Assembly (NCBI GenBank): GCA_035948135.1
Contig: DASZJL010000096.1
Location: forward strand, 1 to 44,766
DNA length: 44,766 nucleotides
Direction: 5' to 3'
From: CADDZP01 sp035948135
Lineage (GTDB): Bacteria > Actinomycetota > Acidimicrobiia > Acidimicrobiales > AC-14
Below the pieces are notes generated by a model. That model saw only the letters and a program-made list of their open reading frames with translations, searched no databases and had not been told where the DNA came from. Below, in pieces: positions 1 through 7,138 of this stretch; the stretch's first letter is position 1, and the number at the start of each line of letters is the position of its first letter. The position numbers and the translations under genes were made by a program.

Positions 1-194
1 AGCTTGGGCTTGCCCCCGAACGGGAGCTTGAGCTCCGTCTGAAGGCCGGCGTCGTCCTTCTGGTCGATGGCGATGGGCGTGTACCCCATCTGGCGCAGGC
101 GGTTGACAACGAGCGCCGAGCTGTCGGCCTCGAGCGAACCCTCGAGCAGCTTCCCCTGCCGGTCGCGGACCTTGTAGGTATAGGTGGCGGCCAT
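1..194 (-). CDS. pilC: Type IV pilus inner-membrane platform protein PilC, N-terminal fragment
   Basis: The first 64 codons of a gene that runs off the left edge. The protein begins MAATYTYKVRDRQGK and continues with EGSLEADS and LRQMGYTPI, the usual opening of PilC/GspF (type II secretion F) proteins, in which a short beta-rich segment precedes the first cytoplasmic helical domain. The family forms the inner-membrane platform on which the PilB and PilT ATPases act. The ATG at 192-194 shares one base with the pilT stop codon (TGATG), so translation is probably coupled. The pilB-pilT-pilC order supports the call. Membrane segments and the second repeat lie outside the window. Confidence 0.88.
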   Translation of the reverse strand, partial: MAATYTYKVRDRQGKLLEGSLEADSSALVVNRLRQMGYTPIAIDQKDDAGLQTELKLPFGGKPK

Positions 195-1834
195 CAGTCG
201 CCCGCCCCGCCGTGGCCGCTCAGACGCTTGAGGTCCTCTTCGTTGGCGCAGCGTTCGAGGGCGGTGCCGAGGTCGATGACGTTGTTCTTCAGCAGGGTCG
301 CCAGGCCCTGGTCCATGGTCTGCATGCCGAAGCGGCCGCCCGCCTGCATGGCCGAGTAGATCTGGTGGGTCTTGCCCTCCCGGATGAGGTTGCGGACCGC
401 GGGGGTGGCGATCAGCACTTCCGCGGCGACCGCTCGGCCGCCGCCGCCGCGGCGGGGCACCAGCTGCTGGGTCACGATGCCCTGCAGCGACGCCGCCAGC
501 TGCACCCGAATCTGCTGCTGCTGGTGGGCGGGAAAGACGTCGATCACGCGGTCGACGGACTGTGGGGCGTCCTGGGTATGCAAAGTGGCGAAGACGAGGT
601 GGCCGGTCTCGGCCGCGGTGAGCGCCGTCGAGATCGTCTCCAGGTCGCGCATCTCACCCACCAGGATGACGTCGGGGTCCTGGCGCAGGACGTGCTTGAG
701 GGCGTTGGCGAACGAGTTCGTGTCCTCGCCCACCTCGCGCTGGTTCACGACCGCCGTCTTGTGCCTGTGGAGGAACTCGATGGGGTCCTCGACGGTCATG
801 ATGTGCACGGGCTTGGTGCTGTTGATGATGTCGACGAGCGACGCCAGCGTCGTGGACTTGCCGGAACCGGTCGGGCCCGTGACAAGGACGAGACCTCGGG
901 GGAGCTGGGCGAGGCCGGCGACGGCGGGCGGGAGGCCCAGCTGGTCGAGGGGCACGAGGTCGAACGGGATGACGCGCATGACGGCGCCCATCGAGTCCCG
1001 CTGCAGGAAGACGTTGACACGGAAGCGGCCCAGGCCAGGAACGGCGTGGGACGTGTCGAGCTCGAGCTCGGACTCGAACCGCTCCCGTTGCTTCTGGGTG
1101 AGGACGGCGTAGATCATCCGCCTGATCTCCGAGCCGTTCATGACCGGGAACTCGGTCAGAGGCTTCAGCTCGCCGTGGACCCGCACCGTGGGATGGGCAT
1201 TGGCCGTCAGATGAAGGTCGGAGCCGCCCAGGTCGACCACCCGCTCTAGCAGCTCGTTGACGTGGAGGTCGCCGGCCTTGGACTCGTCGCCCAGACGGCC
1301 CATGACCTCAGGCCCGGTGGCGGGCATCGATTCGTCGGCGAAGGAGATCTCGATCTCCGACCCGTCCTGCCTGGCGCCGGCCCTGGTCGTCGCGCCCGGC
1401 GCCTTGCCGTACATGGCGTCGAGCAGGCGGCGCAGCTCCTCGCGTTCGGCGATGGCCGGCAGCACCTTCCAGCCGGTCGCCTCCTCGATGGTGAGGACGG
1501 CGGCGCTGTCGCCGGGATCGGCCATGGCCACCACCAGTTCGCTGCCCCGGGCCTCGACGGCCACTGCCGCGCTCGCCCTGGCCAGCTCGGCGGGGATCAG
1601 GCGGTCGACGCTGGGGTCGATCGAGGTCTCTTCGAGGTCGACGAAGGGCATGCCCACCTGGTGGGCGACGGCGGCCATCAGATCCTTCTCGGAGACCAGG
1701 CCGTCGGCCGCGAGCAACCGCGGCAGGGGCGTGCCCTCCTTGGCCTCGCGGTCCAGCATCACTTCGAGCGTGTCCCGGGACAGGACCTTGCGGTCGACGA
1801 GAAACTCGCCCAGCCGCCGCGACGGACTCACCAT
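194..1834 (-). CDS. pilT: Type IV pilus retraction ATPase PilT with an N-terminal MshEN-type domain
   Basis: Hexameric cytoplasmic ATPase that drives pilus retraction. From the ATG at 1834 it is 546 residues. Residues about 5-140 resemble the MshEN/GspE N-terminal domain (RLGEFLVDRKVL opening, LVVAMADP motif) and can be aligned to the start of the neighbouring PilB. The PilT core follows: Walker A GPTGSGKST near residue 320, Walker B DVILVGE near 388, and the PilT signature VRNLIREGK near the C-terminus. There is no tetracysteine zinc site, which separates it from PilB. A longer reading frame begins at a GTG at 1903, but those 23 residues are unlike the family and span a hairpin; neither start has a clear ribosome-binding site. 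Most PilT proteins are near 350 residues, so the N-terminal domain is unusual. It follows pilB by about 75 bases. Confidence 0.9.
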   Translation of the reverse strand: MVSPSRRLGEFLVDRKVLSRDTLEVMLDREAKEGTPLPRLLAADGLVSEKDLMAAVAHQVGMPFVDLEETSIDPSVDRLIPAELARASAAVAVEARGSELVVAMADPGDSAAVLTIEEATGWKVLPAIAEREELRRLLDAMYGKAPGATTRAGARQDGSEIEISFADESMPATGPEVMGRLGDESKAGDLHVNELLERVVDLGGSDLHLTANAHPTVRVHGELKPLTEFPVMNGSEIRRMIYAVLTQKQRERFESELELDTSHAVPGLGRFRVNVFLQRDSMGAVMRVIPFDLVPLDQLGLPPAVAGLAQLPRGLVLVTGPTGSGKSTTLASLVDIINSTKPVHIMTVEDPIEFLHRHKTAVVNQREVGEDTNSFANALKHVLRQDPDVILVGEMRDLETISTALTAAETGHLVFATLHTQDAPQSVDRVIDVFPAHQQQQIRVQLAASLQGIVTQQLVPRRGGGGRAVAAEVLIATPAVRNLIREGKTHQIYSAMQAGGRFGMQTMDQGLATLLKNNVIDLGTALERCANEEDLKRLSGHGGAGD

Positions 1835-1859
1835 GGTGGAGGTATCGGCACCCGGAGGG

Positions 1860-1878
1860 GGTCCCTTGAAATGGGACC
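1860..1878 (-). promoter_or_regulatory. Hairpin between pilB and pilT
   Basis: Perfect inverted repeat GGTCCC / GGGACC around a seven-base A/T-rich loop, 26 bases before the preferred pilT ATG. It has no T-run. It may adjust pilT expression relative to pilB or be an mRNA processing site. The role is inference. Confidence 0.3.
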
Positions 1879-1909
1879 TTCTCCCCGAGCGGGGCTCTAC
1901 CACCCGGCG

Positions 1910-3586
1910 CTATGTCACGACCCGGAGGATCTCCTCGATCGACGTGGTGCCGTCCAGGGCCTGGGCCATGCCCGTCTGGCGCAGGGTCTTCATCCCCTGG
2001 GCCAGGGCCACCTTCTTGATGTCCTCGGTGTGGGCCCGATCGACGATGAGGCGCTCGACTTCCTCGGTGACGAGCAGCACCTCGTGGATGGCGAAGCGGC
2101 CGTGGAAGCCGGTGCGCCCGCACTGCGAACACCCGACCGCCTTGTACAGGGTGGGCAGCTCGTCGGCGCTGTCGGCGTCCCAACCGAGCGTCGCGAGCTC
2201 GGCCGCTTCCGGCACGTATGACTCTTTGCACTTGGGGCACAGGCGCCGGGCCAGGCGTTGGGCGACGATGCAGTCGAGGGCGCTGCCGACCAGGAAGGGT
2301 TCGACCCCCATCTCCACGAGGCGGGTCGGCGTGGACGCGGCGTTGTTGGTGTGCAGCGTGGTCAACACGAGGTGGCCGGTGAGGGCGGCCTCGATGGCGA
2401 TGGTGGCCGTCTCGCGGTCGCGGACCTCGCCGAGAAGCACGATGTCGGGGTCGGAGCGCAGGATGGTGCGCAAGGCCATTGCGAAGGTCAGCCCCGCCTT
2501 GACGTTCACCTGCACCTGGTTGACGCCGGCCAGCCGGTACTCAACTGGGTCCTCGACGGTGATGATGTTCTTGGCCACGTCGTTGACGGCGTTCAGGGTG
2601 GCGTAGAGCGTCGTCGACTTGCCGGACCCGGTGGGGCCGGTGACGAGGATCGTGCCATAGGGCTTGCGGTAGGCACTCTGGTAACGCTCCAGGGCGTCGC
2701 CGTAGAACCCGAGGTCCCTGAGGTCGAGCAAGGCCGTGCTCTTGTCGAGGATCCGCATGACGACCTTCTCGCCGTACACGGTGGGGAGCGTGGCCACGCG
2801 TAGGTCGACGGACTTGCCACCAATGACGCCCGACATGCGGCCGTCCTGGGGCACGCGCCGCTCGGCGATGTTGAGGTCGGACATGATCTTCAGGCGAGAG
2901 ATGAGACCCGACTGGATGTTCTTTGGCGAGCGCATCACCTCGTGGAGCACACCGTCGATGCGGTACCGCACCCGCACGTCATGCTCCGTGGGCTCGATGT
3001 GGATGTCGGATGCCCGGTCGGCCACCGCCTGGCTGATGAGGAGGTTGACCAGCTTGACGATCGGGGCGTCCTCGGTGACCTCCTTGACGCGGGAGAGGTC
3101 GTCGTCGGCCTCCATCTCGCTCGCGGCCAGCGCCGACACGTCCTCGGCGCTGCCCTCCATGCGCTGGTACTTCTCGATCGCTTCGAAAATCGCCCCGCGC
3201 GTGGCGACCACGGTCTTGACGTCGGCCCCCGTGATGGTGCGAATGTCGTCGATGGCGACGACGTTGGAGGGGTCGGCCATGGCGACGACCAGGCGACCTT
3301 CCTCCCAGCCGATGGGAACAGCCTGGAAGCGCTTGGCCAACGAGTCGGAGATGAGTCCGACCGCGCTGGGGTCGATGGAGTAATCGAGGAGATCGACGAA
3401 CTCGAGCCCGATGCGGGCCGCCAGCGTTGCGACGAGGTCGCCCTCGGCGACGATGCCGGCGTCGATGAGGACGCGGCCGAGCGACTTGCGGCTCTGACGC
3501 TGCTCCTCGAGGGCAGTGTCCAACTGCTCCTGAGTCACAAGGCCCCGCTCCAGAAGGAGCGTTCCCAGTTGGTTACGTGTCGACAT
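1910..3586 (-). CDS. pilB: Type IV pilus extension ATPase PilB
   Basis: Cytoplasmic ATPase that powers pilus assembly. The 558 residues match the family length. Residues about 1-140 are the MshEN domain (LLERGLVTQEQLDTAL; LVVAMADPSN). The ATPase core has Walker A GPTGSGKST at 317-325, the Asp box ITVEDPVEY near 342-350, Walker B DIVLLGE at 381-387 and the His box LVLTTLHTN near 407-414. Four cysteines, C450, C453, C486 and C489, form the zinc site typical of PilB/GspE. The ATG at 3586 is 21 bases after the DUF4388 gene stop, and the stop (1910-1912) precedes pilT, so the genes form an operon. GspE of type II secretion is the alternative, but an adjacent pilT favours a pilus. Confidence 0.96.
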   Translation of the reverse strand: MSTRNQLGTLLLERGLVTQEQLDTALEEQRQSRKSLGRVLIDAGIVAEGDLVATLAARIGLEFVDLLDYSIDPSAVGLISDSLAKRFQAVPIGWEEGRLVVAMADPSNVVAIDDIRTITGADVKTVVATRGAIFEAIEKYQRMEGSAEDVSALAASEMEADDDLSRVKEVTEDAPIVKLVNLLISQAVADRASDIHIEPTEHDVRVRYRIDGVLHEVMRSPKNIQSGLISRLKIMSDLNIAERRVPQDGRMSGVIGGKSVDLRVATLPTVYGEKVVMRILDKSTALLDLRDLGFYGDALERYQSAYRKPYGTILVTGPTGSGKSTTLYATLNAVNDVAKNIITVEDPVEYRLAGVNQVQVNVKAGLTFAMALRTILRSDPDIVLLGEVRDRETATIAIEAALTGHLVLTTLHTNNAASTPTRLVEMGVEPFLVGSALDCIVAQRLARRLCPKCKESYVPEAAELATLGWDADSADELPTLYKAVGCSQCGRTGFHGRFAIHEVLLVTEEVERLIVDRAHTEDIKKVALAQGMKTLRQTGMAQALDGTTSIEEILRVVT

Positions 3587-3607
3587 CGCCGTCCTCGGCT
3601 CCGGACG

Positions 3608-4645
3608 TTAGGACCGTACGGACGACAGGAATTTCACCAGAAGGGCGCGGTTGAGTGGCTCACCCTCGTCGTTGGCGAGCACACCCTCAAGTGCGGCCGC
3701 TCGCTCTTCGGTCGACGGCGCCCGTGACGCCGCCTTGATCACCTCGGCGGCGTCGCCGCCATCAGTGCCCAGCTCTGCGAGCTCCCGGACAAGCGCGCTG
3801 GCGTTCTCGGGCGTGAGCGCGGCCGCGGCCGCTCCCACCAAGTCGCCGCTGTACTCCTCGCTCAGTTCAGCAAGTTCCGCCCGGCGCCGGGCGGCAGCAA
3901 TGGCCATCGGCGAGAGGCGGGCCGGCTTCGATTCGGGCTCGGGTTCGCGCTCGGCCGATCGGCGGCGGGGACCGCGCAGGTGGTCGGGGATCGTCACCAG
4001 TTCCTCGGTGTCGGTGTCGTCGTCATCCGTCACGTCGGCTTCGATGGCGTCCTCGTCGGGAACATCGTCCGCGTCATCGCTCACATCGGCGTACTCGGAG
4101 ACGGCGGATACCCCCTCCCCCACGACGACCAATCCGGCGTCGACCAGGTGCTTGACCGCCTGGCAGGCGTGGAACTCGTCCGCGTCGATGGCCCGGGCCA
4201 CGTCGTCGACGGTGCCTCCGCCCGCTACCGCCCGCAGCACCTGCCACTGGGCGGCGGTCACGGTTGCCTTCGGCGACGGCAGTGCATCGGCCAGATCCAC
4301 GGGGGTGGCGAGCGACGGCACCACGGCCTCGATGGTGTGCCACTCCGCCAGCCGTTCCCGGGCCTCGGTCAGCAGGGGCTCGAGCTCCACGGGCTTGCCG
4401 GCGGGGACGTCGGCGTGGGGGTCGAAGCTGAAGTTGCCGGCGTCGACGCGGAGGAGCCGGAACAGCACGTCAACCGGGGCGCGAACCGACCCGGACTCGG
4501 CCGCGACGATGGATCCGTCGGCCACCCACACCCGACCGGCGCCCTGGTGTCCCGCGACCCGGAGCTCTCCCCGCTTCTTGGTCGAAGCGAGCAGGGCGAG
4601 GACGTCGGGCAACGGGAAGCCGTCGAGCGAGCCTTGGAGCGACAC
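3608..4645 (-). CDS. DUF4388-domain protein, first gene of the pilus operon
   Basis: A 345-residue protein starting at GTG (SLQGSLDGFPLPDVL). The first hundred residues match the DUF4388 pattern (LLASTKKRGELRV ... GRVWVADGSIVAAE). A winged-helix-like stretch follows near 130-180 (WQVLRAVAGGGTVDDVARAI ... HLVDAGLVVV), then a very acidic linker (DVTDDDDTDTEE) and an alanine-rich helical C-terminus. No signal peptide or membrane segment is seen, so it is probably cytoplasmic. DUF4388 proteins occur next to motility and signalling genes in several phyla, but their biochemical role is not established. Leading the pilB-pilT-pilC operon suggests a regulatory or adaptor role in pilus function. A GGAGG lies about 13 bases before the GTG, slightly far. 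Confidence 0.8.
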   Translation of the reverse strand: MSLQGSLDGFPLPDVLALLASTKKRGELRVAGHQGAGRVWVADGSIVAAESGSVRAPVDVLFRLLRVDAGNFSFDPHADVPAGKPVELEPLLTEARERLAEWHTIEAVVPSLATPVDLADALPSPKATVTAAQWQVLRAVAGGGTVDDVARAIDADEFHACQAVKHLVDAGLVVVGEGVSAVSEYADVSDDADDVPDEDAIEADVTDDDDTDTEELVTIPDHLRGPRRRSAEREPEPESKPARLSPMAIAAARRRAELAELSEEYSGDLVGAAAAALTPENASALVRELAELGTDGGDAAEVIKAASRAPSTEERAAALEGVLANDEGEPLNRALLVKFLSSVRS

Positions 4646-4659
4646 GCTTCTCTCTACCT

Positions 4660-4685
4660 CCGATGCGATTTGCCATTGTCATCGG
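4660..4685 (-). promoter_or_regulatory. Inverted repeat touching the ribosome-binding site of the pilus operon
   Basis: CCGATG and CATCGG arms (6 bp, perfect) enclose a 14-base loop just before the DUF4388 gene. The last two G bases of the right arm are the first two of the GGAGG Shine-Dalgarno sequence, so the hairpin could partly hide the ribosome-binding site. It could also be a protein-binding operator. The loop does not fit the c-di-GMP (GEMM) riboswitch consensus as I know it. Confidence 0.35.
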
Positions 4686-4708
4686 CACATCGACGCCCAA
4701 AGATGAGC

Positions 4709-4752
4709 CGCAACCCCCGGTTGCGCTAGCCCCGACGGATGCCGCGGGCTAG
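4709..4752 (-). terminator. Two consecutive hairpins after aroE
   Basis: In the aroE transcript, CTAGCCC/GGGCTAG with a 13-base loop (4726-4752) is followed at once by CGCAACC/GGTTGCG with a 3-base loop (4709-4725). There is no T-run, as is common in actinomycete terminators. Together they probably separate the aroE operon from the pilus operon, whose promoter should then lie in about 4646-4708. Confidence 0.45.
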
Positions 4753-4761
4753 ACCGGCGCC

Positions 4762-5565
4762 TTAGTCACGAAGGGCCAGGTCGGCCAGCGCCGCCGCCGA
4801 CATGACTTCCAGGGGCGGATCCTCCCCCGTCCAGAGCCGGAATGCGTGCGCCGCCTGGTGGATCAGCATGCCCAGCCCGTTGGTCGCCGCCGCCCCTTGC
4901 TCGCGGGCCGCCTCCACGAGTGGCGTCAGCGCCGGGTGGTACACGAGGTCGACGATCAGTTGGCCCGATCCGAGCGCCGCGGCCTGGACGGGAAGGGCGA
5001 GATCGCCCCCCATGCCCTGGGGCGTCGCGTTCACGATGAGGTCGACGTCGCCCGCCTCCTCGGTGGACCCGGTGCGGGCCACCCCGGGTGCGAGCGCAGC
5101 CGCCTCTTCGGCTCGGGAGGGGGTGCGGTTGGCGACGACGACCTCGGCCGCCCCCGCCCCGGCCAGCGCGAGCACGACCGCCCGGGCCGCGCCACCTGCG
5201 CCGACGACGAGGCAGCGGCGCCCAACGGGGTCGAAGCCTTCGTCGGTGCGCAAGGCGTCAAGGAAGCCGGCCCCGTCGGTGTTGTCGCCCACCAGTTCGC
5301 GCTCGCCCCGGCGCACCACCGTGTTCACGGCCCCCAGTGTCCGGGCCGTCGGCGTGAGCTGGTCGAGGGCCCGGACCACGTCAGCCTTGTGGGGCATGGT
5401 CACCGAGAGCCCAGCCAGCCCGAGGTCCCGCGCTCCCTCGACGGCCGCCGCGGCGCGCCCGGGCGCCACCTCGAACGCCGTGAAGACCCAGTCCAGGTCG
5501 AGCGCCCGGAAGGCGGCGTTGTGAATGATCGGCGAGATCGAGTGGCGGATCGGGTGGCCGATCAC
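4762..5565 (-). CDS. aroE: Shikimate dehydrogenase
   Basis: NADPH-dependent reduction of 3-dehydroshikimate to shikimate in aromatic amino-acid synthesis; cytosolic. The shikimate-binding SISP motif is at residues 9-12, the catalytic lysine is K60 (SVTMPHK), the catalytic aspartate is D97 (DNTDGAGF), and the NADP loop GAGGAARA is at 122-129. The end, NGLGMLIHQAAHAF, is typical. The start is uncertain. The GTG at 5565 gives 267 residues, but the preceding in-frame codons (VTGTTRVAAV) resemble the normal AroE N-terminus and are led by GGGAGG, although no ATG, GTG or TTG sits at the right distance. The gene follows mltG by about 40 bases, as in many actinomycetes, and is probably the last gene of its operon. 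Confidence 0.95.
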   Translation of the reverse strand: MIGHPIRHSISPIIHNAAFRALDLDWVFTAFEVAPGRAAAAVEGARDLGLAGLSVTMPHKADVVRALDQLTPTARTLGAVNTVVRRGERELVGDNTDGAGFLDALRTDEGFDPVGRRCLVVGAGGAARAVVLALAGAGAAEVVVANRTPSRAEEAAALAPGVARTGSTEEAGDVDLIVNATPQGMGGDLALPVQAAALGSGQLIVDLVYHPALTPLVEAAREQGAAATNGLGMLIHQAAHAFRLWTGEDPPLEVMSAAALADLALRD

Positions 5566-5606
5566 GGCCGCGACCCGCGTCGTCCCCGTGACCTCCCAGC
5601 GTCCGA

Positions 5607-6728
5607 TTAGACAAGCCCCTTGGCGCGGGCTTGGCGCACCAGCTGCTCGAACTCGGCGTCGGTGGTCGCGAAGGCGTGTTTGCCGCTCGGGTCGATAAGC
5701 ACGTAGAAGAGCCAGGGTCCCGGCGTGGGGTTCAGCGCCGCCTCCAGCGACTTCTGGCCGACGGCTGCGATCGGCGTCGGCGGGAGGCCGGCGAACTTGC
5801 GGGTGTTGTACGGCGAGTCGACGTCGAGGTCGGCGGCCGTGAGCCGCGGCTTGTGGGTGCCGAGGGCGTATTCGACGGTCGCGTCGACACCGAGCTTCAT
5901 GTTCTTCTGCAGCCGGTTGTAGATCGTGCGGGCGATCATGCCTCGGTCCTCGTCGACCTTGGCTTCCCGCTCCACCAACGATGCAACGGTGAGGGCGTCG
6001 TAGGGCGTGACGCCCGCCTTGGCCGCCGCGTCCTGCAGCCCCGCCGCTGATGCCATCTGGTCGAAGCCGGCGACCATCTTGTTCAGCACCTTGGTCTCGT
6101 CGTCACCGGGCTCGACGAAGTACGTGTCGGGGAAGAGCAGACCCTCGAGGCTGGTGGACCCGGGAGGTTGGAACTGGGAGTGGACGGTGCCGCTCCCGGC
6201 GATGGCCATGAACCGATCAGCGGAGAGCCCGGGGATGGTGCCGACCTTGGCCGCGATCTCCTGCAGGGTGTAGCCCTCGGGAATGGTGAGGCGGTGGACC
6301 GCGGCCTGCCCGCCCCCCTCGAGCACGCTGAGCACGTGGCCCATGTTCTCGTCGTGCCGGAAGCGGAAGTCGCCGGACTGCAGCGGCCCGGGGCGCTTCA
6401 CTGTCGTGTACGCCCGCCACACCACGGTGCTGCCGATCACACCCTTGCCGTGCAAGAGGCTCCCGATTGAAGACGTGGACGCCCCCTTGGGCACCGTCAC
6501 CGCGATGGGCCCGCCGTGGGGGTGTCCGTGGATCTGCCGTTCCACCCAGAAACCGGCCAGGACCACGAGGAGCAGGATGGCGAGGGCGACGGCGGCCAGG
6601 ATGCGGCCCCGCCGGCGGCGCCGCGGCGTGGCCAGCCGCGGCGGCAGGTCCTCGTAGTGGACGGCATCCCGCACGTAGACCTCGTCCCCGGTCGGGGACG
6701 AACGGAAGGGGCGGGAAGGTTGGGTCAC
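5607..6728 (-). CDS. mltG: Endolytic murein transglycosylase MltG
   Basis: Membrane-anchored lytic transglycosylase that cuts nascent peptidoglycan glycan strands and helps set their length (YceG family). The 373-residue protein has a cytoplasmic N-terminus of about 42 residues ending in an arginine cluster, one membrane helix at about 43-61, a LysM-like segment (IPEGYTLQEIAAKV, near 149), and the catalytic domain with Glu195 in EGLLFPDTY and the SLVEREA motif. The actinomycete-type N-terminal extension is longer than in E. coli. It overlaps ruvX by four bases (ATGA), which suggests coupling in an alaS-ruvX-mltG-aroE operon. Confidence 0.96.
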   Translation of the reverse strand: MTQPSRPFRSSPTGDEVYVRDAVHYEDLPPRLATPRRRRRGRILAAVALAILLLVVLAGFWVERQIHGHPHGGPIAVTVPKGASTSSIGSLLHGKGVIGSTVVWRAYTTVKRPGPLQSGDFRFRHDENMGHVLSVLEGGGQAAVHRLTIPEGYTLQEIAAKVGTIPGLSADRFMAIAGSGTVHSQFQPPGSTSLEGLLFPDTYFVEPGDDETKVLNKMVAGFDQMASAAGLQDAAAKAGVTPYDALTVASLVEREAKVDEDRGMIARTIYNRLQKNMKLGVDATVEYALGTHKPRLTAADLDVDSPYNTRKFAGLPPTPIAAVGQKSLEAALNPTPGPWLFYVLIDPSGKHAFATTDAEFEQLVRQARAKGLV

Positions 6729-7138
6729 GGGGAGGATCGGTCGAGCCAGGCCTGGAGGATCACGGCGGCAGCCACCTTGTCGACGACGCGGCGACGAGCC
6801 TGGCCAGAGAGGCCGAGCGAGGAGAGCGACCGGTCAGCGGTCACCGTCGTGAGACGTTCATCGTAGGTCTCGACGGGGACGGCCAGCACATCGCCCAGCT
6901 GATGCGCCTCATCGGCCACCGCCCTCGCCGCTGGTCCCATCTTCCCGTCGAGTGAGAGCGGCAGACCGACGACGACCCGCTCGACGCCCAGCTCGTCAAC
7001 GAGGGTTGCAATGGCGGCGTGGTCGGCGCCACGGTCCCGTTTGCGGTCGAGGACGCTGTGCGGTGTGGCGAGGGCGCCCGCGCTGACGGCGACGCCGATG
7101 CGACGGCTGCCGAGGTCGAGGCCGAGGACTCTCGGCAC
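6725..7138 (-). CDS. ruvX: Putative pre-16S rRNA nuclease, YqgF/RuvX family
   Basis: A small RNase H-like protein of 137 residues. It has the N-terminal GLDLGSRRIGVAVS strand pair with catalytic Asp8, VVGLPLSLDG in the middle, DERLTT near residue 93 and a C-terminal DKVAAAVILQ aspartate, the usual acidic set. YqgF in E. coli matures the 5' end of 16S rRNA, and the same family was earlier proposed as a resolvase; a true RuvC is encoded elsewhere in this window. The GTG start abuts the alaS stop codon (TAGGTG), and the end overlaps mltG by four bases. Confidence 0.93.
   Translation of the reverse strand: MPRVLGLDLGSRRIGVAVSAGALATPHSVLDRKRDRGADHAAIATLVDELGVERVVVGLPLSLDGKMGPAARAVADEAHQLGDVLAVPVETYDERLTTVTADRSLSSLGLSGQARRRVVDKVAAAVILQAWLDRSSP

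Noticed and set aside
4646..4761. c-di-GMP riboswitch before the pilus operon
   Set aside because: GGCAAA is present, but the paired elements and GGGACGCAAAG-type core of the GEMM motif are missing, and the leader is too short.
6725..7138. ruvX as the Holliday junction resolvase
   Set aside because: A complete RuvC with all four acidic residues is encoded at 25263-25760; the YqgF family is better linked to rRNA maturation.
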